A stretch of DNA of 64,000 nucleotides from Iodidimonas sp. SYSU 1G8. GTDB lineage: Bacteria > Pseudomonadota > Alphaproteobacteria > SMXS01. A model generated the notes under the pieces. The model was not told the origin of the DNA. It saw only the letters and a program-made list of their open reading frames with translations, and did no database searches. The stretch is from assembly GCF_039655775.1 (NCBI RefSeq), contig NZ_JBBYXJ010000001.1, positions 62,001-126,000 of the forward strand, in the 5' to 3' direction. Below are positions 8,678 through 17,339 of the stretch, piece by piece (position 1 is the first letter of the stretch; the number at the start of each line of letters is the position of its first letter). The position numbers and the translations under genes were made by a program.

Positions 8678-9315
8678 CCGCCAGGGAACCCGGTCCCGGA
8701 CAGGATGCTCTTGAGAACCTGGAATCGCTCCTTGCCTGGCGTCGTGACGTCAGGCGGTTCCGGACCGATCCGGTGCCGGATATGCTGGTGCGGCATCTGC
8801 TCGACTTGGCGGCGCTCGCTCCCAGCGTGGGCAACAGCCAGCCCTGGCGCTTCGTCCGCGTGACGACGCCTGCGCTCCGCGAGGCGGTAGCCGAGAATTT
8901 CCGCGCCGCCAACTATGCCGCGTTGGCCGGCTACGAGGGCGAGAAGGCGGCGCTCTACCAGTCCCTGAAGCTTGCTGGCCTCGATGCGCCTGTTCATCTG
9001 GCGGTGTTCACCGACATGGAGCCGCGGGCCGGGCACGGTCTCGGTCGCCGGACCATGCCGGAGACGCTGGTCCATTCGACCGTCTGCGCCATCCACACGC
9101 TATGGCTGGCGGCTCGGGCGGCGGGGTTGGGTATCGGCTGGCTGTCCATCCTCGATCCGGAGCGTCTGGCCCGGGACCTTGCCATGCCCGCCGCGTGGCG
9201 CTTCACCGGCTATCTTTGCGTGGGTTATCCGGAAGAGGAACATCTCGACCCGGAGCTGGAGCGCCACGGTTGGCAGGCGCGAAACCCTGCCGAGACCTTC
9301 ATCTTCGACGCCTAG
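8674..9315 (+). CDS. bluB: 5,6-dimethylbenzimidazole synthase BluB
   Basis: BluB (213 residues) is a nitroreductase-like enzyme that uses oxygen to cannibalise reduced flavin mononucleotide into dimethylbenzimidazole, the lower ligand of B12. The sequence shows the FMN-binding RRDVRRFRTDPVP, the APSVGNSQPWRFVRV block and the GLGIGWLSILDP region typical of BluB. The ATG overlaps the phosphatase stop (ATGA), so the two are translationally coupled. It precedes riboswitch 1 and may be outside that switch's control. Confidence 0.95.
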   Translation: MTAREPGPGQDALENLESLLAWRRDVRRFRTDPVPDMLVRHLLDLAALAPSVGNSQPWRFVRVTTPALREAVAENFRAANYAALAGYEGEKAALYQSLKLAGLDAPVHLAVFTDMEPRAGHGLGRRTMPETLVHSTVCAIHTLWLAARAAGLGIGWLSILDPERLARDLAMPAAWRFTGYLCVGYPEEEHLDPELERHGWQARNPAETFIFDA

Positions 9316-9345
9316 ATTGACCGCCCGGTGCTGCCGGGCGTATGA

Positions 9346-9535
9346 CTGAAGCATTCGAGCGGACGGAAACGTCCAACGGGAATGCGGTGCGCGACGAGGG
9401 TCGCAATGCCGCGGCTGCCCCCGCAACTGTAAGCGGATAGCCATTCTGCCGTGGATGCCACTGGCGCGCAGGCGCTGGGAAGGCGGGCAGGGTGGCCGTG
9501 ACCCGCGAGCCAGGAGACCGGCTCGAATCATCGAT
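9346..9535 (+). promoter_or_regulatory. Cobalamin riboswitch 1 (upstream of cobW-cobN-cobO)
   Basis: The conserved core reads GCCCCCGCAACTGTAAGCGG (about 9416-9436). It is followed by the GCCACTGG element and the B12 box GAGCCAGGAGACCGGCTC (9507-9524). These are the signature elements of the adenosylcobalamin aptamer in the expected order and spacing. It lies about 120 bases before cobW and should repress this operon when B12 is plentiful. About 120 bases between the aptamer and cobW would hold the expression platform; I could not assign it firmly. Confidence 0.95.
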
Positions 9536-9653
9536 AGCGTAAGGCCCGGGCGGGGTGCACCGGGGCACGTAGTGTCCATCGGTTGCCCGTGTCGCGGCGC
9601 CTTTGGTCCATGTGTCCCGTCCTTTCCCATGCCGTTCATGAAGGACAGGACGA

Positions 9654-10691
9654 ATGACCGCCAAGATCCCCGCCACCGTCATCACCGGCTTCCTCGGCGC
9701 CGGCAAGACAACGCTGATCCGGAACCTGCTGCGGAACGCGGGCGGTCGCCGCCTGGCACTGATCGTCAACGAATTCGGCGACGTGGGTATCGATGGCGAT
9801 CTGCTCAAGGGCTGTGGCGAGGAGACCTGCCGCGACGAGGACATCGTCGAACTGGCCAACGGATGCATCTGCTGTACCGTCGCCGATGATTTCCTGCCCA
9901 CGATCCAGATGTTGCTGGACCGCGCCGCGCCGCCCGATCACATCATCATCGAAACGTCGGGCCTCGCCCTGCCAAAGCCACTGGTGCGCGCTTTCAACTG
10001 GCCCGAAATCCGCACCCGGGTCACCGTGGACGGCGTGGTGACCGTGGTCGACGCGGCGGCTGTTTCCGAGGGCCGCTTCGCGGATGACGAGGACGCACTG
10101 GCGGCCCAGCGCGCGGCCGACGGCGCGCTGGATCACGACAATCCGCTGGAGGAACTGTTCGAGGACCAGTTGGCCTGCGCGGATCTGGTCCTGCTCAACA
10201 AGACGGATCTGCTGCAACACGCCCCGCTGGAGGACACGCGCGCCCTGTTGCGCACGATGCTGCCCCCCTCGGTCAAGCTGCTCTCCGTGGTCCAGGGCAA
10301 GCTCGACGCGGATGTACTGCTCGGGCTGAAGGCCGGGGCCGAGGACGATCTGGACTCTCGCCCCTCCCATCACGACGCCGACGGCGATCACGACCATGAT
10401 GATTTCGACAGCTTCGTGCTGGAGGGCGGCACGGTCGCCGATCCGGCAAGGCTGATCGCGGCGATGCAAACGGTTATCGAGACCCATGACATCCTTCGCC
10501 TCAAAGGCTTCGCCGCCGTGGCGGGGCGGGACATGCGGATGGTGATCCAGGCTGTCGGCTCGCGTATCCAGCATCATTACGACCGGAGCTGGGACCCGAG
10601 AGAGATGCGCACGACCCGCCTGGTCGTGATCGGTGAAACCGGTCTCGAGCGCGATGTCATCAGCGCGGCGCTGTTGGCCGCGATGACCTGA
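9654..10691 (+). CDS. cobW: CobW-family GTP-dependent metallochaperone
   Basis: A 345-residue G3E GTPase. Walker A is GFLGAGKTT (residues 12-20). The metal-binding CxCC motif is GCICC (about 64-70), and LLNKTDLL is the guanine-recognition loop. A His/Asp-rich segment (HHDADGDHDHDD) before the C-terminal CobW_C domain fits metal delivery. CobW is thought to supply Co(II) to the cobaltochelatase. The stop shares one base with the cobN ATG. It is the first gene after riboswitch 1. Confidence 0.95.
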   Translation: MTAKIPATVITGFLGAGKTTLIRNLLRNAGGRRLALIVNEFGDVGIDGDLLKGCGEETCRDEDIVELANGCICCTVADDFLPTIQMLLDRAAPPDHIIIETSGLALPKPLVRAFNWPEIRTRVTVDGVVTVVDAAAVSEGRFADDEDALAAQRAADGALDHDNPLEELFEDQLACADLVLLNKTDLLQHAPLEDTRALLRTMLPPSVKLLSVVQGKLDADVLLGLKAGAEDDLDSRPSHHDADGDHDHDDFDSFVLEGGTVADPARLIAAMQTVIETHDILRLKGFAAVAGRDMRMVIQAVGSRIQHHYDRSWDPREMRTTRLVVIGETGLERDVISAALLAAMT

Positions 10692-13600
10692 TGCATCTTC
10701 TTGCGACACAGCCAGGGACCGTGGACGACGGCGCCGAGGCGGTCGATCTGGGGCAGACACGGGGCGATATCGTCGTGTTGTCCGCCGCTGATACCGAACT
10801 GGCGTGCCTAGCGCGCGCGGCGGACGATCTGGGCGACGGGTTCCCCCGGGTGCGCCTCGCGAACCTGCTGCGCCTGCGGCACAATCTGTCGGTCGATCTC
10901 TACGTCGAAAGCGTGATCGTCCATGCCCGTCTTGTTGTCGTGCATCTTCTCGGAGGTCGTTCCTACTGGCCCTATGGCCTCGAGCAGCTCGCCGACGCCT
11001 GCCGCGCCCGCGACATCGTTTTCCTGGCCTTGCCGGGCGACGACCGGCCGGAACCGGAATTCGAGGCCATGTCCAGCCTTCAGGGCGCGCCGTATCAGCG
11101 CTTGTGGGCCTATCTGCGCCATGGTGGCATTCGTAACGCGGGAGAATTTTTGCGGTATGCCGCCGCTCTGGCGGGATGCGCCGCGGGCCCGTGGCTTGAA
11201 CCGGCGCCGCTTCCCAATGCCGGCTTGTACTGGCCGGGCGAGGGCCAGCCTGATCGCGACGCTCTCGAGGCGCGCTGGATCGGCGGTGGCGGCCGGGTGC
11301 CGGTGCTGTTCTATCGCGCGCTGGTGCAGGCGGGGAACACGGAGGCCATCGACGCGCTGATCTCGGCGCTCGTTGCGAGAGGCCTCGATCCGGTGCCCGT
11401 GTTTCTCCAGGGGTTACGGGACCCGGAGTCGGCGGCGATCCTGCGTGATCTGCTTACCCAATGGCCACCCTCGGCGGTGCTGAACTGCACCTCCTTCGCA
11501 GTCTCGGCGCCGGGTGGCGCGCGCGGCATGTCGCCGCTGGACGACACCGATTGCCCCGTGTTGCAGGTCATTCTCTCAGGCGGCTCGGAAGTGGCCTGGG
11601 CCTCAGGCAATCAGGGTGTGTCGCCCCGCGACATGGCCATGAACGTCGCCTTGCCCGAGGTGGATGGACGGATCATCAGCCGGGCCGTCGCTTTCAAGGC
11701 TGAAACGCGGTTCGATGCGCGCACCCAGTGCCCCATCGTCGCCCACAGGCCGCTTGCGGACCGCGTCGATTTCGTCGCCGATCTCGCCCTGGCCTGGACA
11801 AGGCTCGCGGCGACGCCCGCGCCCTCGCGCCGCGTGGCGCTGATCCTCGCGAACTACCCCAATCGCGATGGCCGGCTGGGCAATGGGGTAGGGCTCGATA
11901 CCCCGCAAAGCGCCGTGGTCATCCTCCGGGCGATGGCCGATGCTGGTTACGATGTGCCTGACGTTCCCGCGAGCGGAACGGCGCTGATGGCGCTGCTGTC
12001 GCGTGGTCCGACCAACGCGCTGCCTGACCGTGCGACACGCGAGGGCGGCGTCTTTTATCCGCTGACGGCGTACCAGGCGTTCTTCGCCGGTCTTCCCGGC
12101 TCCAGCCAGGCGGAGGTGGCCAGCCGCTGGGGCGCGCCGGAGAGCGACCCGTTCTTCAGCGAACGGCATGGAGAGCCCGGCTTCGTCCTGTCCGTGCTCA
12201 TGTTCGGCTCGGTGGCGGTCTGCGTGCAGCCCGCGCGCGGCTACAACACCGATCCGGCAGCGACCTATCACGACCCCGATCTGGTGCCGCCGCACAACTA
12301 TCTGGCCTTTCATGCGTGGTTGCGCCACGAGTACCGCGCCCATGCGGCCGTTCACTTGGGCAAGCACGGCAATCTGGAATGGCTGCCGGGCAAGGCGGTG
12401 TCGCTCTCCGCCGGTTGCTGGCCGGAGGCTGCGCTGGGGCCCATGCCCAATCTTTATCCGTTCATCGTCAACGACCCGGGCGAGGGAACCCAGGCCAAAC
12501 GCCGCGCTGGCGCCGTCATCATCGATCATCTGACGCCGCCGCTGACCCGGGCCGAGAGTTACGGAGCGCTGAAGGACCTGGAAGCGCTGGTGGACGAATA
12601 TTACGAGGCGTCGGGCATGGACCCGCGCCGCCTCAAGATCCTGCGCCGTGACATCCTCGATCTGGCCGCGCGTAGCGGCCTCGACAAGGACTGTGGCGCC
12701 GTGGGCGACGGAGACGAGGCATTGGCCGCGCTGGACAATTACCTGTGCGAGCTGAAGGAACTGCAGATCCGCGACGGCCTGCACATATTCGGCAGGGCGC
12801 CGGACGGCCGGCAGCGGGTGGACCTGCTCGTTGCCCTCATGAGGACGCCGCGGCTGGATGGCAAGGGCGCCAACATGTCCTTGTTGCGGGCGATGGCCGG
12901 CGATCTGGGACTGGCCGGGTTCGATCCGCTCGACTGCGTGATGGGCGATCCGTGGTTTGGCCCAAGGCCTGACATCCTGCGGGCCCTGACCGCGGCGCCC
13001 TGGCGGACGTGCGGCGATACGGTAGAGCGGCTGGAACTACTGGCGAGCGGCCTGGTGTCCGGCTGCCCCATCCCGCCGGAGTGGAACGCCACGACCGCGG
13101 TTCTCGGTTGGCTGGAGCAGGTGCTGGCGCCTTCCGTCGCGGCCTGCGGCGAGGCCGAACTGGATGGCCTGTTGCGGGGACTGGATGGGCGCTTCGTGCC
13201 GCCCGGGCCGTCCGGCGCGCCGACGCGCGGCCGGCCCGACGTGCTGCCGACCGGGCGCAATTTCTATTCGGTGGACACCCGCGCCGTTCCCACGCAGGCC
13301 GCCTGGGCGCTGGGGTGGAAGTCAGCGCAGATGCTGGTCGAGGATTTCCGCCAGCGCGAGGGCGCATGGCCGCGTGCCATGGCGATTTCGGCCTGGGGAA
13401 CCTCCAACATGCGGACCGGTGGCGACGATATCGCGCAGGCCCTCGCGCTGATGGGCGTCCGGCCGACCTGGGACGACACCACCCGCAAGCTTACCGGTTT
13501 CGAAATCATGCCCCAGACGGTGCTGGGGCGCCCGCGGGTGGATGTGACGTTCCGGGTATCGGGCTTCTTTCGCGACGCCTTCGGGGCGCAGATCGACCTG

Positions 13601-14440
13601 CTGGACTCCGCCGCGCGTGCGGTGATGAACCTGGACGAGTCCGACGAGGCCAATCCGCTCGCGGCGTGCTTCCGTCGGGATCGCGATGCACGCGTCGCGG
13701 CGGGGCAGTATCCCGCGCTGGCGGAGCGCCGGGCGGGATACAGGGTCTTCGGGTCGAAGCCGGGCGCCTATGGCGCAGGCCTCCAGGCGCTGATCGACGA
13801 GAAGATCTGGGACACCCAGGCGGATCTTGCCGATGCCTATCTGGAATGGGGCGCCTGGGCCTATGGAGCGGGCAGTGAGGGCGTCGCCGACCGTCAAGGG
13901 TTCGAGACACGGCTCGCCGCCGCCGAAGCGGTCATCCAGAACCAGGACAATCGCGAGCACGACCTGCTGGACTCCGATGATTACTACCAGTTCGAAGGCG
14001 GCATCGCCGCGGCGGTAAGCGCCCTGCGCGGCGGTGAACCCGTGATCTACCACAATGACCATTCCCGCCCCGAGACACCCCGGATACGAACCCTGGCCGA
14101 CGAGCTCGGGCGCATCGTCCGGGGCCGCGCGGCCAACCCCAAATGGATCGAGGGCGTCATGCGCCATGGATTCAAGGGCGGTTTCGAAATGGCGGCCACG
14201 GTCGATTATCTGTTCGGCTTCGCGGCGACGACCCGGGCGGTGAAGGACCACCATTTCGACCAGTTGTTCGATGCCTACCTGGCCGAGCCGGCGGTGCTGG
14301 ACTTCCTGCGCGGACACAATCCCGCTGCCTTGCGCGAAATGGCCGAGCGTTTCAGAGAGGCGCTGGACCGCCATCTCTGGAAACCGGCCCGGAACGATAC
14401 GCGCCTTTTGCTCGACCACATCAACGGAGATATCTCATGA
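10691..14440 (+). CDS. cobN: Cobaltochelatase subunit CobN
   Basis: The 1249-residue large subunit of the aerobic, ATP-dependent cobaltochelatase, which inserts cobalt into hydrogenobyrinic acid a,c-diamide. It is full length for the family. The ChlH/CobN core is visible as HNYLAFHAWLRHEY, VHLGKHGNLEWLPGK (about residue 555), GEGTQAKRR and, late in the protein, the AWGTSNMRTGGDDI region. The chelatase also needs the AAA+ subunits CobS and CobT; neither is in this window. It is overlapped by cobO (ATGA) and follows cobW without a gap. Confidence 0.97.
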   Translation: MHLLATQPGTVDDGAEAVDLGQTRGDIVVLSAADTELACLARAADDLGDGFPRVRLANLLRLRHNLSVDLYVESVIVHARLVVVHLLGGRSYWPYGLEQLADACRARDIVFLALPGDDRPEPEFEAMSSLQGAPYQRLWAYLRHGGIRNAGEFLRYAAALAGCAAGPWLEPAPLPNAGLYWPGEGQPDRDALEARWIGGGGRVPVLFYRALVQAGNTEAIDALISALVARGLDPVPVFLQGLRDPESAAILRDLLTQWPPSAVLNCTSFAVSAPGGARGMSPLDDTDCPVLQVILSGGSEVAWASGNQGVSPRDMAMNVALPEVDGRIISRAVAFKAETRFDARTQCPIVAHRPLADRVDFVADLALAWTRLAATPAPSRRVALILANYPNRDGRLGNGVGLDTPQSAVVILRAMADAGYDVPDVPASGTALMALLSRGPTNALPDRATREGGVFYPLTAYQAFFAGLPGSSQAEVASRWGAPESDPFFSERHGEPGFVLSVLMFGSVAVCVQPARGYNTDPAATYHDPDLVPPHNYLAFHAWLRHEYRAHAAVHLGKHGNLEWLPGKAVSLSAGCWPEAALGPMPNLYPFIVNDPGEGTQAKRRAGAVIIDHLTPPLTRAESYGALKDLEALVDEYYEASGMDPRRLKILRRDILDLAARSGLDKDCGAVGDGDEALAALDNYLCELKELQIRDGLHIFGRAPDGRQRVDLLVALMRTPRLDGKGANMSLLRAMAGDLGLAGFDPLDCVMGDPWFGPRPDILRALTAAPWRTCGDTVERLELLASGLVSGCPIPPEWNATTAVLGWLEQVLAPSVAACGEAELDGLLRGLDGRFVPPGPSGAPTRGRPDVLPTGRNFYSVDTRAVPTQAAWALGWKSAQMLVEDFRQREGAWPRAMAISAWGTSNMRTGGDDIAQALALMGVRPTWDDTTRKLTGFEIMPQTVLGRPRVDVTFRVSGFFRDAFGAQIDLLDSAARAVMNLDESDEANPLAACFRRDRDARVAAGQYPALAERRAGYRVFGSKPGAYGAGLQALIDEKIWDTQADLADAYLEWGAWAYGAGSEGVADRQGFETRLAAAEAVIQNQDNREHDLLDSDDYYQFEGGIAAAVSALRGGEPVIYHNDHSRPETPRIRTLADELGRIVRGRAANPKWIEGVMRHGFKGGFEMAATVDYLFGFAATTRAVKDHHFDQLFDAYLAEPAVLDFLRGHNPAALREMAERFREALDRHLWKPARNDTRLLLDHINGDIS

Positions 14441-15054
14441 GCCATGTCGACGACGCGGCGGCGAACGACCGCCACAACCAGAAGATGCGCAAGCTCAAGG
14501 CCTCCCACGACAAGATCGTCGCAGGCAAGACCATCGAGAAGGGCTTGCTGATCGTTCACACCGGCGCGGGCAAGGGCAAGACGACGGCCGCGCTGGGCAT
14601 GGTCTGCCGGGCTATCGGCCACGGCTTCAAGGTCGGTGTCGTTCAGTTCGTCAAAGGGGCGTGGGACACGGGAGAGATGGCGGTGCTGAACGCCTTTCCC
14701 GATCAGGTCACGGTCAAGGTGCTGGGCGAGGGCTTCACCTGGGACACGCAGGACCGCGCCAAGGACATCGCTTCGGCCCGCCGCGCATGGGACGAGGCCA
14801 AGGCCATGATCATGGACCCGGCCAACAAGCTGGTGCTGTGCGACGAACTCAACATCGTGCTCCGCTACGAGTACCTGCCGCTCGAGGAAGTCATCGATTT
14901 CCTGCGCCGCAAGCCGGCGGATACCCACGTCATCGTGACCGGACGCAATGCCAAGGCCGAACTGATGGAAATCGCCGACCTGGTCACCGAGATGACGCTG
15001 GTGAAGCATCCGTTCCGTGCCGGCGTCAAGGCGCAGCCCGGAATCGAATTCTAG
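14437..15054 (+). CDS. cobO: Cob(I)yrinic acid a,c-diamide adenosyltransferase
   Basis: CobO/BtuR-type enzyme (205 residues) that transfers the adenosyl group from ATP to reduced cobalt. The P-loop is HTGAGKGKTT (residues 41-50). Further marks are GVVQFVKGAWDTGE, the Walker B stretch LVLCDELN and the VTGRNAKAEL block. It begins within the cobN stop (ATGA). It ends at a CTAG whose other strand supplies the stop of the convergent btuF1, so the two genes share four bases. Confidence 0.97.
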   Translation: MSHVDDAAANDRHNQKMRKLKASHDKIVAGKTIEKGLLIVHTGAGKGKTTAALGMVCRAIGHGFKVGVVQFVKGAWDTGEMAVLNAFPDQVTVKVLGEGFTWDTQDRAKDIASARRAWDEAKAMIMDPANKLVLCDELNIVLRYEYLPLEEVIDFLRRKPADTHVIVTGRNAKAELMEIADLVTEMTLVKHPFRAGVKAQPGIEF

Positions 15055-15872
15055 GAGTGCAGCTGACGGTGCAGCACGCGTACGGCGTCGGGAAACGACG
15101 GGCCGCCACACATGGTGAGCGCCTGCGGCACATAGAGTCGCCGCGAGGGGCCATATCGTTCCATCAGCGCCGGGTGGAGCAGCAGGTCCGTTCCCATATC
15201 CGTGCCCGGGGCGGGCTGTTCGGTGTAGAGGAGGTAGTCGGGCCGCGCGGTCAGGATTTCCTCCAGCGTGATCCGGGAGACGGCGCTTCGGCCCAGGCGT
15301 CGGGCCAGATTGTCCGCGCCGGCCCGGGTCATGACCTCGTCGAGCAGCGTGCCGGTACCGGTAACGAATCCCCGGCGCTGGTAGTGCGCGACGACGGGAG
15401 CCCGGCGGTCCGGCGCCGGTATGGCCGCCAGTTCGGCGCGCATGCGCGCGATCAGCGCCTCGCCCCGTTCGGGATGACCGATGGCGGCGGCGATTTCCCG
15501 CGTCTGGTCGATGATATCCTCGAAGTTCCGCGCGGGCCTCAGCTCGATGGTCGTGTAGCCATAGGGCTTGAGAATGGACTGGGTCTCCTGGCGCCGGAAC
15601 CTGTTCACGATGACCAGATCGGGCTTCAGGGTCATGACCGCTTCCGCCGCGCCCGTCGCGACCGGGTACGATCTGGCGGCCTCGGACTGGTACGACATGG
15701 CCGGATCGCGCGCCCATTCGGAGAGCGCGGCGATCTGATCCCTGTCGGCCAGCGCGATCAGATACTGGTCGGCGCACATGTTGAGCGACACGATACGCTG
15801 CGGGGCGCCGAAGGCGGGCGCCGCGACCGCGAGGAGCGCCGTGGAACAGATGACGGCAAGGAGGGTTTTCAT
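15051..15872 (-). CDS. btuF: Vitamin B12 ABC transporter substrate-binding protein, copy 1
   Basis: A 273-residue periplasmic binding protein with a signal peptide (MKTLLAVICSTALLAVAAPAFG). The mature part starts PQRIVSLNMCADQYLIALAD, the usual BtuF-type opening. I placed the start at 15872: AGGAGG lies 5 bases upstream, and the longer upstream frame is only the complement of btuC1. It is on the minus strand between two plus-strand genes. It shares CATG with the btuC1 start and CTAG with the cobO end, so it has no intergenic DNA at either side and its promoter must lie inside btuC1. Confidence 0.9.
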   Translation of the reverse strand: MKTLLAVICSTALLAVAAPAFGAPQRIVSLNMCADQYLIALADRDQIAALSEWARDPAMSYQSEAARSYPVATGAAEAVMTLKPDLVIVNRFRRQETQSILKPYGYTTIELRPARNFEDIIDQTREIAAAIGHPERGEALIARMRAELAAIPAPDRRAPVVAHYQRRGFVTGTGTLLDEVMTRAGADNLARRLGRSAVSRITLEEILTARPDYLLYTEQPAPGTDMGTDLLLHPALMERYGPSRRLYVPQALTMCGGPSFPDAVRVLHRQLHS

Positions 15873-16890
15873 GACGCCTCCTGATACCCCTGTTTCGCCG
15901 CGGCGCTCAAGCGGCATCGGCATTCTGGTTCTGGTCGCGCTGTGCATTTTTGCAGCGGGGCTGTCCCTCGTCACGGGACCCGCGCCGATTGGCTGGGGCG
16001 ACGTGTCGCGGGCGGTGCTGGGCCAGGGCGATCCCGTGATCCGGTCGGTGGTCATGGAAATCCGCTTGCCTCGATTGATCCTGTCGCTGTCGGTGGGCGC
16101 GACGCTGGCGCTGACGGGCGCCGCCCTGCAAGGCTATCTGCGCAATCCCCTGGCTGATCCATCGGTGCTTGGCGCCTCGGGCGCGGCCGCGCTCGGCGCG
16201 GTGGTGGCGCTATATTTCGGCCTCGCGGCCGTCACACCCGCCGCGCTGCCGTTGATGGCCATCGGCAGCGCCGTCATCGGCCTGTCTTTCGTGATGGCCC
16301 TGTCGCGGCGGGCGGACAGCCCGCTGACCCTGATTTTGGCTGGTATCGCGGTGGGCACGCTGTCGGGCGCGGCGATTTCCCTGGCGCTGAACCTGTCCGC
16401 TAACCCGTTCTCGGGCATGGAGATCACGTTCTGGCTGCTCGGCTCCCTGGAGGACCGGAGCATGACCCATGTGGCGCTGGCGCTGCCGTCCATGGTCGCG
16501 GGCTGCGCCCTGCTGATGTGGGACGGGCGCGGTCTGGATGCGCTGGCGCTTGGCGAGGACGCGGCCGAGGCCCTGGGTTTCAATCTGAGCCATGTCCAGT
16601 GGCGGGTCGTGGCGGGCGTCGCCCTGGCGGTCGGCGGCGCGGTCGCGGTTTCAGGCACTATCGGATTCGTCGGCCTCGTCGTGCCGCATATCATCCGCCT
16701 GCTCGGCAACGTGCCGCCCTCGCGCATATTGCTGCCCTCGGCGCTCGCCGGCGCGGCCCTGCTCACCGTGGCGGATGTGGCCGTCCGTCTCGTGCCGGCG
16801 ACCACGGAACTGCGGCTTGGCGTCGTGACCGCCATGCTCGGCGTGCCCTTCTTCCTGCACCTGCTGACGCGCCGCCGCGCGCCGGCGTGA
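15871..16890 (+). CDS. btuC: Vitamin B12/iron-siderophore-type ABC permease, copy 1
   Basis: A 339-residue FecCD-family permease with about nine to ten membrane segments. Family marks are RLPRLILSLSVGATLALTGAALQ, the NPLADPSVLGASGAAALGA loop that contacts the ATPase, and GFVGLVVPHIIRLL. The strong site AAGGAGG sits inside the divergent btuF1, and the ATG is the complement of part of that gene's start. No ATPase gene follows, so it probably shares BtuD from the second set. Riboswitch 2 begins about 65 bases after its stop. Confidence 0.9.
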   Translation: MTPPDTPVSPRRSSGIGILVLVALCIFAAGLSLVTGPAPIGWGDVSRAVLGQGDPVIRSVVMEIRLPRLILSLSVGATLALTGAALQGYLRNPLADPSVLGASGAAALGAVVALYFGLAAVTPAALPLMAIGSAVIGLSFVMALSRRADSPLTLILAGIAVGTLSGAAISLALNLSANPFSGMEITFWLLGSLEDRSMTHVALALPSMVAGCALLMWDGRGLDALALGEDAAEALGFNLSHVQWRVVAGVALAVGGAVAVSGTIGFVGLVVPHIIRLLGNVPPSRILLPSALAGAALLTVADVAVRLVPATTELRLGVVTAMLGVPFFLHLLTRRRAPA

Positions 16891-16954
16891 GGCGGTATCG
16901 ACGCCGCGACGCTGTGCAAAAATCCACATTGCCCGTGTTTGCAAATGTACGTAA

Positions 16955-17155
16955 CGTTGATGCCGGTGGTCCTCCGAGAGGAGGTTCAAAAGGGAACTCA
17001 GAACACGACGCCGCATCGCGTGCGGTCAAGTGAAGCTGGGGCTGTACCCGCAACTGTGATCGGGGAGCTTCCGTCACACGCAGCCACTGGGGCTTTTGCC
17101 CTGGGAAGGCGTGACGAAGTGAAGATCCGAGAGCCAGGAGACCTGCCACCTTCGT
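16955..17155 (+). promoter_or_regulatory. Cobalamin riboswitch 2 (upstream of btuB)
   Basis: The core GGCTGTACCCGCAACTGTGA (about 17038-17059), the GCCACTGG element at 17084-17091 and the B12 box GAGCCAGGAGACCTGCC (17131-17147) are in canonical order. The aptamer is followed by about 185 bases of leader before btuB. A GGGGCG/CGCCCC hairpin (17314-17326) lies a few bases before the btuB ribosome site and may belong to the expression platform. Confidence 0.95.
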
Positions 17156-17339
17156 CGCTCGTCTTTCGGTCGGGAAGAACTGGAAGAGCGGTCCTCCGTA
17201 GAGGCGACACCTTGTGTAACTGCGGGTGGGCCGTGCGGACGTCTGGCTTGAAAGGCCGTTTCGTACTCCTTCCATGAACCATCGTTGGCTCAGTCCGTCC
17301 CGCGACTGATAACGGGGCGTCGCCCCCGATGGAGGAACT

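Noticed and set aside
14275-15777. Minus-strand open frame of 500 codons across cobO and btuF1
   Set aside because: It is the complement of cobO plus an out-of-frame reading of btuF1.
14271-15884. Plus-strand open frame of 537 codons across cobN, cobO and btuF1
   Set aside because: Out-of-frame shadow of cobN and cobO followed by the antisense of btuF1; low-complexity Arg/Gly/His text with no domain.
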